A stretch of DNA of 40,686 nt from Didymodactylos carnosus (GCA_905250885.1 CAJNOQ010000814.1:1-40686); one strand, 5' to 3'. Shown: positions 12,334-24,513, counted from the first letter of the stretch. The notes: generated by a model not told the origin, from the letters alone. Program-made: numbers and translations.

Positions 12334-15254
12334 TTACCACATACTTCTATTAATGGCTAGTGTTCGTTTTTTCGGTAATGGTGTTTCTATTGTTGTCCCT
12401 ATATCTGTTTCAGTTGTTGTTAAAGGTTGCTCCCCTGAGATATCGAATTCATTCATTGTATTAAAATCTTCAAATTTTTTGATTGTTGTTGGTATTGATG
12501 AAGGTATTTTTCGGATACCCAAGCAAATTTGAGATGATCGATATTCAACGATAGGTTCATTATTATCAATATTTTGTTGTCCTTTAATCATTTCTTGATT
12601 TATATCTTCGTGCTCTTCATCGGCAGTTTGAACTTCGTTCGCGATATCGTTGTCTCTGTCTCCAACTAGATCATCGTCATACTCGTCATACAAGTTTGAT
12701 TGATCATCATAGAAATGATTATCTTCTAAAAAAACCAACCAGCTATAAACCGTAATTATAGAATTACGTAACAATAACGTCTTACCATTTTCAATTTTGA
12801 CAGTAAGTGATGGTTTAATATCCTGATCATTATTACTTATTTCCATCGTCTCTACCGTTCCATTATCTCCATTTTCTATCTGATGTATACTGATCATATG
12901 TTGTTCTAATGTATGCAAATTAGTGAATGTTTTTGAACATACAACACAATGAAAAGATTGATGAGTTGAGAGACCAGCTCCAGCTACATCTGAAGAATCA
13001 CCACAATGATGAACTTTTGTTGTATGTTGCCGTAAATCACCTTGAGTTGAATATGTTAGACCACATTCAGAACACTGGAATGGTCGACTACCTACAAAAT
13101 AACAAAAATAAGAATTTTGCTAGATAAAATTCGTCATTGGTAATATAGATGAATAAAATTCTACATCCAGCTGTATGACTGAGTTTTTTACCTCTATGTT
13201 TATTCATATGTTCTTCCAAATCAGACTGTGTCTGTGTTGTGTAATCGCACATTGTACATTTTATTAAAAATGAATCGTTTCCTTCAATTTTACAATGAGT
13301 TTTGGCGTGCATGCGTAACGAATATCTAGTGAATTAGAAACAATAAATTCTATTAGCTACTTACACTTTCTCACTACTCACTTGTCTGGAAAATCTTGTT
13401 CGCATATATTGCAAGCTAATGGTTCCGTTGAGATATGCTGTTTTCCAATATGATATCTTAAATCAGATTTTCTAGCCATGACAGATGGACACGGCACAAC
13501 CGGCGTAACCGGCAATGTTGGTTTGTTCTCTTCATGAGTTAGCATATGTGCTTTTAATGAATTACTTTGAGTAAAACGTAAGCTACATAGTGTACATGGA
13601 TAAGGACGCTCTCCTAAACTAAGCAGAAGAAGTCAACATATGTAATTTAAAGTTTGTCCTTTCGTACTGGCGTGAAAACGTCTGCTATATTCTTTACTTT
13701 GAAAAGCACTATGTAAGTCGTTCTCAATTGATATATACTCAGAATATGTAGTCGAAGTTGTCTAAATTCTTTTTCTTGGCAAGAAAATTATCATATTTGA
13801 ACAACCGCTTTTTCTTACCCGTATGAATTCTTAAATGCCGTTTGAGTTTGAATGTATCTGGACTTCTGTAATCGCAATGTTCACAAGAAAACGGTTTTTC
13901 CTACAAAACGAACAGTTTTATGCTATAAAAAAACGAGTTTGATTCTCGCTTATTACGTAACCTACTCCAGTATGCGTTCTATTATGGCGACGTAATTTGC
14001 TCAATTCAACAGTTGCATAACTACAAAGATTACCTGAGAAATACAACAAAGTAAAATTTCAAATAACACAAATTTTACACAAAAGCTTACATTTATGAGG
14101 TTTTTCGAGCGTGTGCCTAGACAAGGAAAAAATATAACATGTAGATAATGACTATTTTATAAAATAAAAAGCCCTTTTATGTAATAGAGTATCTGTGCAT
14201 CTGCATTTTCGTATATAAGAAAAGTAGCTTTAATTCATAGTCGAACTAAAAACTCGACAATACTGCCGTTTTATACATAAACGATAATAATTCATACTTA
14301 TAACGAACATGTCGAATCAATTCCCCCGATGTTGTGAATGCATACGTGCAAAATTTACACTATCAAATAAAACAAATAACAGTGTAACTAAAGATAGAGA
14401 AAAAAATTTCTTGGATTAAAAATGTACCTTGAACGGTTTAATTCCCAAATGTGTATTGGTATGATTTTGTAGCTGTAGAGTTGTTTTAAATGATCGTTCA
14501 CAATATGAACCTACAAGAAAAATCAAAAGAAATCATAGATTTGTTTATTCAAACTAAAATCTCTTCAGTTACATTTATGTGGACGTTCATTCGAATGTGA
14601 TCTTAAATGTCGGTGTAGCAGATATTTTTTATTCGAACAATAATTACAATACGAACACATATGTCTGATTTCTTGTTTCGGAGTTAAACCAAGACTTTTC
14701 GCTTTGGCTTTTATCGCTGCTTGGGCTTTTATACTACGTTTCTTTTTTGGTGTGAACTCACTATAAAAAGAAAAATGAAAGTACTTTAACTACTCAAAAA
14801 TATTCCTTCCAATTTCAATATAATACCTGAAATCGTAAATAGAAAAGTTCAATTGTCCTCTGTTTTTTTTTGACGTTTGAGGGAACGATGCTGATGTCGA
14901 TGCAACGGCTTCATCTTCCATTTCATCCTGATCATCGTCCATCATTGCTTCCTGTTTTGCAGAAATTGTTTCCGGAGGAAGTATCCAATCTTCATTATCA
15001 TCTTGTCGATTATTAAGCGTCTCATTCGAGATGGTAGTTGCTGCTGAAGGCTCATATACAATTGTGTCATTAGAATTTCCATTTACATAATGTTCTCCTT
15101 TTATATCCAACGGTGAAGTTTCTGTATTAATTGGTTCATCTGTTTCGTCTGCATCGGCTTCATCTTCGTCATCAAGGGGTTCAGCTTCAAGAAGTTTAAC
15201 TACTTTAGAACGAGCTGAGCTTCCTGAAGTTGCCATATCTGAATTTGCGTTCAT
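12334..15254 (-). CDS. CTCF: CTCF-type 11-zinc-finger architectural protein, copy A
   Basis: Eleven exons (15254-14827, 14760-14573, 14510-14428, 14359-14298, 14116-14091, 14033-13966, 13900-13819, 13613-13382, 13325-13192, 13091-12786, 12725-12334) give 666 codons plus stop. The acidic N-terminus ends in IYDF (139-142), matching the cohesin-binding YDF motif of vertebrate CTCF. Eleven C2H2 finger positions span about residues 178-505. Their order and helices match human fingers 1-11: TSGELIRH (finger 3), VELSKLRRH (4), PDTFKLKRH (5), TQSNSLKAH (6) and ARKSDLRYH (7). The C-terminus is acidic. Family role: sequence-specific nuclear DNA binding, insulation and cohesin-loop anchoring. Oddity: finger 7 has Val where the first zinc-binding Cys should be, so it may fold poorly. 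The last intron (12726-12785) is 60 nt without an in-frame stop, so retention would add 20 residues. An AG acceptor lies 6 nt before the ATG. A diverged sister gene lies head-to-head at 20002. Confidence 0.93.
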
Positions 15255-15260
15255 ATCTGT

Positions 15261-15275
15261 CTAAAAAACATTTTT
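15261..15275 (-). promoter_or_regulatory. Splice acceptor just upstream of CTCF-A start
   Basis: On the minus strand a T-rich tract ends in TTTTTTAG six bases before the ATG. It looks like a 3' splice site and could receive either a spliced leader or a 5' UTR exon. I infer trans-splicing because most genes in the window show the same arrangement. Confidence 0.5.
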
Positions 15276-17467
15276 ACATCAGAATAAAAAAAATACTGTG
15301 TCAGTTTGAAACGTAGAAGTCAAACGAACGATGCTTTCAGCAGTTTATTTCTAAATGCATAACTCAATTCTGTACTACACTTAATATTTCAGAGCCGTTT
15401 TAGATCATGTAAAAAATGGAATGCCTATGGTAAAATGTTAGTCTAAGTTGACCGTTTTTATCTATTTTCCAGTTTGTTGCTTTTAGGAGTTTTCGTAAAA
15501 TAGACATCTAAGCGAAGATTCAACTTGTACGTTTGTGGTTTTCGTAACAATCCATCAAATATTTATACTTTAGTTTTGCCTTGTTCAAAAAAAAAAATTC
15601 CATAGTTGGATCGAATGTTAGTAGTGGAATAACCAGCAATTTTTCAAGGAGAAGACCCTATCTACTGTGTTTTCATAATAATTGACATTAGTCCATGCAA
15701 CGTGCCATGACACTCCGAAAAGTTTATTAAACGTCTGTTTTTAGCTGCGTAAATGTAAATGAGTAAATTGCGCTGCCATTGTAGAGTGGCGTGGGGTTAT
15801 TCCGACCACTACCACTAAAAAATCGTATTCTTTTAATTATTTCTCAGTCATTTTTCATGGGATAAGCATGAAAATGGACAGGTATATTCAAGTTATTATC
15901 TTGCTGATGTAAAAACCTTCTTGAAATTCACTAAGGATAACGAGTTTCGATTAAAATGAAACGATTACTTATCGAAATAGTGCCAACTGGGGCTATTCCA
16001 AACACTTCAACATGTCAATGGGAGTTATTCTGATCATTTCAGCCGATATACATAGGAATGAACTTTTCAAACTGTGTACTCATTAACTAATGATCAGAAT
16101 TAATTAAAAATTATATCGGTGTATAGCTCTCGGTCTCCTCGAGTATAAGCCCTGCTAAACGGCATGTCAACAGGATTGGCCCATCCGGAGATCCACTGGA
16201 TTTATTGGATTCAGTCAGACTTTTTTCTTTTTAAAAAAGTCATATGTGGGTATTCCAATCATTTAACAACACATAAATACGCTCTTTAGTATCTCAGAAA
16301 TCTTTAGCATCTCTCAGAAACTTCAGAGGATAGTACACTTTGGAAAAAGATTTTCGATATACTCTCCTATATAACATATGGTAAAATGACAGTGTTCTAT
16401 TAATTTGAAGAATATTGGTCATTCTTCATAAGATTTTCATCATCGATTTTACCCTTTTTAATTAGTGCCATATTATTCTTACTAATTATTTTTAAACAGC
16501 GTTTAGTCATTCATAGACAGTCAAAAATCAGTTATACGATGGCATAAGAAGTTTTATGTACGTAATGTGAAACTCGACTTGGTATAATTTTAATTTAGTT
16601 TCAGTTTTACAACCGATTATCACTTACTCGAGACTCAAACAGAACTCATTTCTGGAAGAATCAAAAGAAGATACCATGACCGATTTCGACCTTACTCAAA
16701 GGTCGATATTTTTTTCTCTAGATATTAAAATTTTTCGAAATACGAAATCCTCCAGCCTAATAAGAAAGTAAGTGGAGTGAACGAAGAGAAAAGAACGTAA
16801 GTCATATACTAATTGATAGCAAATTATTCTCACATATCCAGCATCTCAGGATAGAAAAAGGATAAAAAATCAAGGCTAAAGCTTAGGCAGTTTCCGAGAT
16901 ATAACAAAAACAAAATTCAAACTCTGGCCTTGCTTTTAGCAGAAAAACAGCAGTTAGCAAGAGCGCTTTACTCTTTTTATCGGTGAGCATAAAAGTAAAT
17001 AAATCTTTTTCTATAGAAATGTAGTACTATCTCTTGCTCTTTTTGAACCAAGTTATGGTCACGAACTGTCTAACTTATGGCTCATTCATTCTTGAGTTAC
17101 GAAAAAACGCCATTCTATAAGTAAAGCCATTATTGTCGTACAATTGCCTAGTAACTAACTGCAAATGCATAAGTAATTCATAGTTATACACTGAAACAGT
17201 AAACTGTCTGTTACAATTTTCTCCAAAGAACCAACTTTAGAAGAGCTTTCTTTCAATTAAAAAAGCGTTTTTATTGTCGCTAGATGTAGTCAAAATCCCT
17301 TCCACTTAGTAAAGCGCTTATATCTCAGGAATGGCCAGACATTATAGTCGCATAATTCATTCAAATACGCAGATAACTGTGAATTAGTACTGTACAAAAA
17401 CTATCATTAAAAACAGTGCAGGCAACTAAAAGGTCATTAGTTTCGCCGAGGAGACTCCAAGTCTTTT

Positions 17468-17623
17468 GAGAGCCAAGAATAGGGTTCGACCCTCAGTCCT
17501 CACTTGACTATGCCACTGAAGGTTAGAAGAATAGTTGTGCTCTAAAGTAACCAAGGATAGGGTTGGATCCTTAATCTTCATTTAACTACACCACTGAATA
17601 TTAGGAGGCAATTCCGCTGTAAA
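17468..17623. repeat. Imperfect tandem duplication, two units of about 78 bp
   Basis: Both units contain CCAAGnATAGGGTT, a CnTTnACTAnnCCACTGAA segment and a short purine tail. Unit 1 includes GGTTCGACCC, which fits a tRNA B-box, but unit 2 has GGTTGGATCC. No tRNA cloverleaf could be built, so a tRNA-derived SINE fragment is only a possibility. Confidence 0.5.
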
Positions 17624-18029
17624 ATTGGTTGTTCATCGTTTTCTTTCTGTTGCTCAATGAGATAATATTTGCATAACGCTAGAAGAGCAGCAAAAAAATT
17701 AAAAGTCAGATTAAATCCTGCTAGCTCAATGCCAAGTTTTCTAAACCAATACAATTAATTAATTGGTTTCGATAAATTTTTTTGATTATTTTAATTTTAA
17801 TTTTAATTTCACTTTTGTCAGTCATTACTCACGAACTTTGACTCTGTATATATCTCTAACTTTGGAATTCGTAATATTTCGATTCAACGTTTCTTTCTTT
17901 GACTTTGAAAGCACACTCTTCAATCACGTTACAATTAAAAGTACAAGTACTAACGATAGGTGTCGTTACTATTAGCAGATAACGTTTCATCTATTCTACT
18001 AAGTCAATATGAGGTTAAGATACGTCTTA

Positions 18030-18310
18030 CACATACCGATAAATTCCCGGCGACATAACGTAACGCGTTCGCTGTAAGACTTGTGAAATAAGAGGTTTTT
18101 AGCGATTGCGACTTTCTCGCGCTCACGACGTCAGACAAAAATCAATTTTAATTCTCGAATGTTTTACCGCGCTCACTACACTATTTATTCGTGTTTTTCG
18201 TCCACTAACAATAAATGAGTTACGCAGCTCTAACCGAGAACGTGGATGAATCGCGAGGCTTATATTAGTTACGGCGCGATCCCTTTGTTTTGGACTTCCA
18301 CCCTTATCCA
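18030..18310. promoter_or_regulatory. CpG-richer patch in the CTCF intergenic region
   Basis: CG dinucleotides (for example CCGGCGACATAACG, ACGCGTTCGC, TCTCGCGCTC) are much denser here than in the surrounding AT-rich DNA. The patch lies 1.7 kb upstream of CTCF-B and 2.8 kb upstream of CTCF-A. It may be a regulatory island, an unannotated 5' UTR exon region or foreign DNA. The minus-strand frame 18123-18311 inside it shows no recognisable motif. Confidence 0.25.
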
Positions 18311-19984
18311 TTTCTGACGGTGATTAATTACTAAAATTTGAAAAGATTTTGAAACATTTTTCGAAAATCAGTGTAAGTTATATACTATGTGTCTAAGGAA
18401 AACAAAACGGTAAATAGGGTTCGTATCCAAGTCGCACCGTGATGCGCATACTTGCAATTTTTACTCCGTAGGGATTTCACGTTATTTTCAGAACTCACCA
18501 GGAATTCACTGGGGACTTCATCAGGAAAAGTGGACTGGGATAGGAACTTCTAATTTTGTGTGCTTACAATCATCACATGTTGCTGATCACTTAGCAGCTT
18601 TTAGCTCTTCTGATTCGATGGTTCGTGAGATATAACCGTTCCAGTTTTTTCAGTAAAATGGTAGTAACTTTTGATGCAAGAGGAATGAAAACCATTTCTT
18701 TTTACCGAAATGTTGAACATACCGAAGATCTGAAGATTATCATTAACTGAGAATGAATAAATAAAAGAACTTGTTAAATTAACTTATAGAGCTGAATAAC
18801 AAAATACAAAATAATATCATACTGATATTTAACTAGACAGACTATCCGTCTGCTACCGACATCTCTGAGTATCATTATAACTTGGAATCTTGTGCAGGTA
18901 CTGCACAGAGCTTACAATGACAGTTCATATGGTTCGAAATGTAGTAGCTTCATAGCAGGTGCTAAAAGCCGCTTACTTTCCCTTGCGTCGCTAATGCAGT
19001 TGTAGTTAGAGACCTCTTTCTGCCACTTTGATTTGCTGTTGACATAGCCCACTTGAACATTGGGTATACCCTTTGTTTCTGGTGATAGATCGTAAGTTTT
19101 CTTTGATAACTAGTTGGACAAGTACAGGTTCACCACGTTTGCTTTTTTTTTGTATCTTTGCTAGTATTTTTTTCAGGTAATGGACTCTGCTTCACTGAGC
19201 TTCGTTTCCCATCGGTCTTCCTCAGACTAAGACTATTCAGAAAAAGCGAGAGTCATCAATCAAAGGTGCTCGACGTGTAATATCAATATCTCGAGCCAAA
19301 CTACAAAAGTGAAACAGGGAAAAAGAAAGAACAATAAAAGAAATAAACAAAAGAAAAAAAAGAAACTAGAGTGTGCAACGATGAAACAAATAAAATAACG
19401 TTGAGAGAACGACTAATACGACTTTATTATGACTAGGCACATGGCTGAATTTCACTGTAAGAGATACCGGTCTAGTGCGTTTTGGAAAGAGGTTAAAGGA
19501 GAAAAACAAATAACTGGCTCAGGAAGTTTATTCCAATCAGTTTATAGTTGAATAGAAAAAAGAACAGCGGTTGGAATGTGAACGTACTTAGAACAACGAC
19601 AGCGGAAAGAGTAACGAGTATGATGAGTCGTTGAGCAGACTGATCACATTAAATTCCAGAAATATCTTTTGGAAATGGTTGCAAACAATATGAAAGCCAG
19701 TTAGATAAGCTGCTCTGGTCTTCTTCTGATATTCCAAAGTTTGAGAGAGAGAATGATATACTGTTAGACCTATATCCACAGTCAGGAGGAAAAAACATCA
19801 ATGGAATTTTTCTATACGGTGTTTCAATTTCGATTATTCAAAGTCGACCATAGTGGGATAATCTTCACTTCACCGAATAATCACGATGCGAGTATTGACA
19901 GATATCTTCCTGATAAGTTTCGCTGCCGATGTGGAAGTAGAATAGAACCGTGAAAAGCTCTGCCCATTTATTTTCTTCTCACTG

Positions 19985-20001
19985 TCATCAATTATTTTTA
20001 G
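19985..20001 (+). promoter_or_regulatory. Splice acceptor abutting CTCF-B start codon
   Basis: The sequence ATTATTTTTAG ends directly at the ATG of CTCF-B, so this 3' splice site leaves no intervening 5' UTR. Either a spliced leader or an upstream UTR exon must be joined here for the mRNA to have a leader. Confidence 0.55.
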
Positions 20002-23000
20002 ATGTCTTCTCCAACAAGGCGTTCTACTCGTCAATCAACTTCAAAGGCTGTAAAATTCATTGATCCATTAGTCGATGAAGAAGATGATGGAGCGATGGAT
20101 TTTGATGAAGAAATACCGTCAAACGAAAATACATTTAACGTTAAGGAAGAACGTTTTAGTCAACAACAAAAACCAGATGCAAGCGGAAGTAGACGTAATG
20201 ATTCAGATATGGAGGATGAATGGACTCCAGTTCAAAGGGAAGAAGGTGAAACAGATGATGTTCACGATATTAACAGTTATGCGGAAGCTTCATCATCAAC
20301 ACCGTTTAATAATACAACAACAAGTCAGAATCAATTAGCTGATTCCTCAGTTTATGATTTTAGGTATGTATGAGAAAAAAAATTGAATTCCAGTGTCGCT
20401 CCTCTTTTCTCGTGCTGATTTGTTTTATTTAATCTTTTTATTAGTGAAGTATCGGCAAAGAAAAAAAACAGTGTTAATGTTAATTGGAAAGATGTTAAAC
20501 CTCAAAACTTGAAAGCGAATCGTGATACAAAACATATGTGTCCGTATTGGTAAGTATTTTTGCTTTACTCTTCAGTATTCTCTCATACACCTATTATATA
20601 CTTTTTTCTTTTAGTAATTATTGTACGGGTAAAAAATATCTGCTACAAAGACATTTAAAATCACATTCGACTGAACGCCCACATAAATGTAAGCGAAAAG
20701 TTTTTTGTTCGAACAAATGAATTTTATAATTTTTTTTCTTTTTTATCTTTTCAGGTACATATTGTTCAAATGCGTTCAAAACAACATCTCAACTACAAAA
20801 TCATGTCAATACACATTTGGGTATTAAACCGTTTCAATGCAAATTTTGTGATTATAAGTTTACAACATCAGGCGAGTTAATTAGACATGTTCGTTACAAG
20901 TAAGTGAAACTTTATAGTGTATAATCAGTATTTCAATAACATTATGTTTTTTCCTATTTAAGACATACGCTGGAAAAGCCACATAAATGTAAGTTTCAAA
21001 ATGACAGTTTAGTTTATGTTTTTCTAGAAATATAAATATTTACACCAGTTTTTCCCATACTAAAGAGCTGATGTATTTAAGAGGTTTATGTGTTCCATTT
21101 ACTATTTGTTTTTTCTCTTCCTTAGGTACTGAATGTGGTTATGCAACAGTTGAATTGAGTAAATTGCGTCGCCATATTCGGACACATACTGGAGAAAAAC
21201 CTTACACCTGTCAATTTTGGTAAGCTATTTTAGTTTTTCTGCTAGTATATTTGTTATGTCTTTGATGTTTAATTTAGTTCTTATGCAAGTCCAGATACAT
21301 TCAAACTTAAACGACATCTACGCGTTCATACAGGTGAGTATCAGCGATATGCACCGGAAGCAAAAAATAAAAGTTAGGACTTCCAGTCAAGTTATAGAAA
21401 TAAGGCTACGATATTACTGTAGGAACTTGTATTTCAGATTCAAATTCCGAGCAACTTTACATTTTTTAAGTAACAGATTATGTATTTTGTTCTTTTGCAT
21501 AATAAGCTCAAATTTAGTAACTCGTCGAGTTTCGAGAATAAATTGTTCCATGATATAGGGTTCACTGTATGCCAAGTCATTTTATAAGTCAACAATATCA
21601 TTTGCGGACGCTGATCTCTCTTGATTCTGTTGTGTTAAATCGTTTAAGACACAAGAAACTAGCAAGAATACTTGAACAAAATCAGTCATAAGTCTTGTGA
21701 ACAATAAATAGTGCATTTATAATTTCAACTTTTTTTTGATCATATGTCTTTTTGTGTTCATAGAATCAGTAATCAATATAGAAAGATTTCCGTTTATAAC
21801 AGTAATGTTTTTAGAAAAAAATACGATTATAGGAAAGAAAAGAAACTGATAAATACTTTGTCAATTTCAACGTGTGGAAAATTTTCAAATTTAGCGTTAG
21901 ATTTTACACCTCTGATTCTAATGTACGCAGTTTAAAATAAACGCACGTTTCATATTTCCATACTAAATTAAAATTTCATGTAATACCGATTAAAAAAATG
22001 CACGTTTTGTAATCAGATTCTGTTTATGTTCATTTTCGTAGCTATTCATTTCAATCATTTATTAAAGGGCATCTGAATCTGGACAATTTTATCTTATCTG
22101 TTTTTTCTATTCTAGGTGAACGTCCATATGAATGTACAAGTAAGTCCACATTTGCTCTTTTTGCATATCAGAAATATTTTATTCTTCAAATATTTATAAA
22201 AGAAAATAACCCAACTTACTTTCAACGCATTTTTTTAAAAACATAATAGCTCATTTTCAAATTCTAAAACTTATGGTAAGGATGTCATAATTTCCGTTAC
22301 TAATGATAATTGAATGGTAAACTTACTAGGTTCCAAAATCACTTATGATGTTCAGACACCTCATATGCCATAATTTTCTGAAAAACAGTTTGTTCTTGTT
22401 GTGTTAACTGCTTAAAATGTTTTTGTTTTAGTTTGTAAATTTCGTTTTACTCAAAGTAATAGGTATGTTAAGATGTTTTCTTGCAAATAATCATAATGAA
22501 GAAGCTGAAGTGCAAGTTCATATCGTTTTATGTTTGTTTTATGTTTTTATAACAAAGATATAAAACGATGTGTTATTAAAACAACATGTTATTTTACGCA
22601 ATATTATATCAGAAAGGTTCTAGGAAAATCCAATTCGCGCCATTCGATCATTGATGCAAAGTCTACTCGTTTTTACTATGAACACGTCCCGATTTTTAGA
22701 ATATACATCATTTTTCTTAAACATTAGGAAGAATTATAGAGAGAACGGACTGTCGTTTATTCATTTGAAAAGTATGCCCCTCTGCTAACCGGAAGAACAT
22801 TCTCTCTAATACCGGTAATTCTTCTCAAATATTTAGCAAGTATAGAAAAAATCTTTGTTAGAAAGATATGAATCGATGAACGAATGGCATTCAAAAATAG
22901 AAGTGTGCACCGCTTCTTTCCTCATCTCATATCGTCACAGATTAAACATAAATAATATTTACTTGTCTTTTCTACATAGTTTGAAGGCACACATGTTGAC

Positions 23001-24513
23001 TCATCAAACAAATGCTCCAAAATTCCAGTGTCAATATTGCCCGACTATTTTGACACGAAAATCAGATTTGAAACATCATATTATTAAAAAACATCAAAAT
23101 GAACATTTATTATATTGTCAAGAATGTGATCTTGATTTTCCAAATGAGTACGTTCTGTAGTTGACAGGAAAAGACAGGATAATTTTACTTTTTACTTTTA
23201 GACGTTCGTTACATAAACATGAACAAACTAAACATCATGGTCAGTCTGCGGCTTCTACATATGCATGTTCAATGTGTGCATTTTCAACCCATATGCCAGA
23301 TGAATTAGAAGAACATATGAATAATATGCATCGAGGTAAGAGATATTTAGAAATACTGATAAAGATTGTGTTGTGAATTTTCTCGTTAAAAAACTCTTTT
23401 TCGTATTTCTGAAAGGAAAAGCTTGTATTGATGTCATTTAGTCTTGTCCTCTACTGATGAATACAAAATGGAAAGGGCAAAAGACTATGATTAAAGTCTA
23501 TTCTGTAAAAAAATCACGAATATTAATTTGTTTTTATTTAGATGAACGTACGTTTCAATGCAATGAATGTGGTTTAATGTATGCTACACGTGGCGATTTA
23601 CGTCAACATACAACAAAAGTACACGTGAGTAAAGCCGTAGTACAAATCAGTAGTCCTGTTATTGAGAAAGAATTGAAAACATTTTTTGATTGAAATATTA
23701 GCAAAAGAATGTTGAAAATAGGGCTTGCCTTGACTGAAGAATACAATTTATCTTTTTCATCTGATCTAGCGTTGTGGTGTGTATGCCAATGTTGCTGGTG
23801 CTGGTCTGTCGCTTCGTCCGCCCACAAATTATATTCCAGCAAAAATTGAGCATCGTCCAATAACCACACCACGTTTACATCATACAATTAAAGAACAACA
23901 ACATCAAATTTATCGTTGTACTTTGTGTTCAAAAACATTTGCAACGTTACGTACATTGGAACATCATACATATGATGTACATAATATTGATCCGTATGAT
24001 AATGATTTACAAGATAATGAACAAATAGCTATGATACAAGTTCGAGGACAACAGCATGGACAAAATTCTGATTATAAACAACCACCGGTTATTGTCAAAC
24101 TTGAAAGAGGTACTGTGTTTCTTCTTGAGATATAATCGGTTCTATTATTATTATTGTTTTGTGTAGATCATTGTGATGCTTATGAATTAGCTGATGATCA
24201 TATTCAAACATCACATCGTCGTCATGATCAAGCTGATTATTATGATAACGATTTATCTCTGCCTAGTGGCACTGGTGCATCCACTTCATATGTTAATACT
24301 CAAGCTAAATCAGAAATGTTTGATCATGATCCGTCTTATTATAAAAATGATCAATATGAACATTATGAAACAAAAGAAGAAGAATCAGATGTTGCTGAAC
24401 AGGTAGTAATTGATTTAATTCAAGATGAAGAGGCAAATGTCGAAGATGATGATAATGAAATAATTAAATATCGTTCATCGGGTTATAATCAACAACGAAT
24501 TATAGATACATAA
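20002..24513 (+). CDS. CTCF: CTCF-type 11-zinc-finger architectural protein, copy B
   Basis: Fourteen exons (20002-20363, 20445-20549, 20615-20688, 20755-20899, 20963-20988, 21126-21219, 21278-21333, 22116-22139, 22432-22462, 22980-23147, 23202-23335, 23542-23624, 23770-24109, 24167-24513) give 662 codons plus stop. VYDF (117-120) precedes a Lys-rich linker and eleven C2H2 fingers (about 153-506). Fingers 3-7 keep the CTCF recognition helices, and finger 7 has its full zinc ligands (CQYC...H...H), unlike copy A. The finger 10-11 linker is about 50 residues, against about 20 in copy A. The C-terminus is rich in Asp, Tyr and His and diverges from copy A. The role should be that of CTCF: insulation and loop anchoring with cohesin. 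Exons 8 and 9 are only 24 and 31 nt, flanked by a 782-nt intron and introns of 292 and 517 nt, so the fingers 5-6 region is unusually fragmented. The start is supported by an acceptor AG immediately upstream. Confidence 0.94.

Larger units (their letters stand above)
15255..20001. other. Head-to-head intergenic region between the two CTCF genes
   Basis: This 4.75-kb spacer separates the divergent CTCF start codons. No conserved coding sequence was found. It holds a scattered GGGnTATTCC-type motif (15791-16265), a two-unit tandem repeat (17468-17623), a CpG-richer patch (18030-18310) and a hammerhead-core-like string (19203-19225). The two ends near the start codons do not look like mirror images of each other, so any palindromic duplication has decayed in the noncoding part. 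Both CTCF promoters presumably lie here. Confidence 0.6.

Noticed and set aside
16900..17410. Apparent weak duplication of a stretch around ATTGTCG...CATAATTCA
   Set aside because: Similarity between the two halves is too diffuse to define units by eye, and may reflect base composition.
17420..17500. Possible tRNA gene around GGTTCGACCC
   Set aside because: The B-box-like sequence fits, but T-arm pairing fails at the outer pairs and no anticodon or acceptor stem can be drawn. Kept only as a tandem repeat.
18123..18311. Minus-strand frame in the CpG patch
   Set aside because: It is short, has no recognised domain and no splice continuation, and its openness is explained by the lower AT content of the patch.
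12334..24513. Allelic palindrome of the kind reported in Adineta (head-to-head alleles)
   Set aside because: The two CTCF copies differ in many introns, in both termini and in the intergenic ends. They are old paralogues rather than recently separated alleles.
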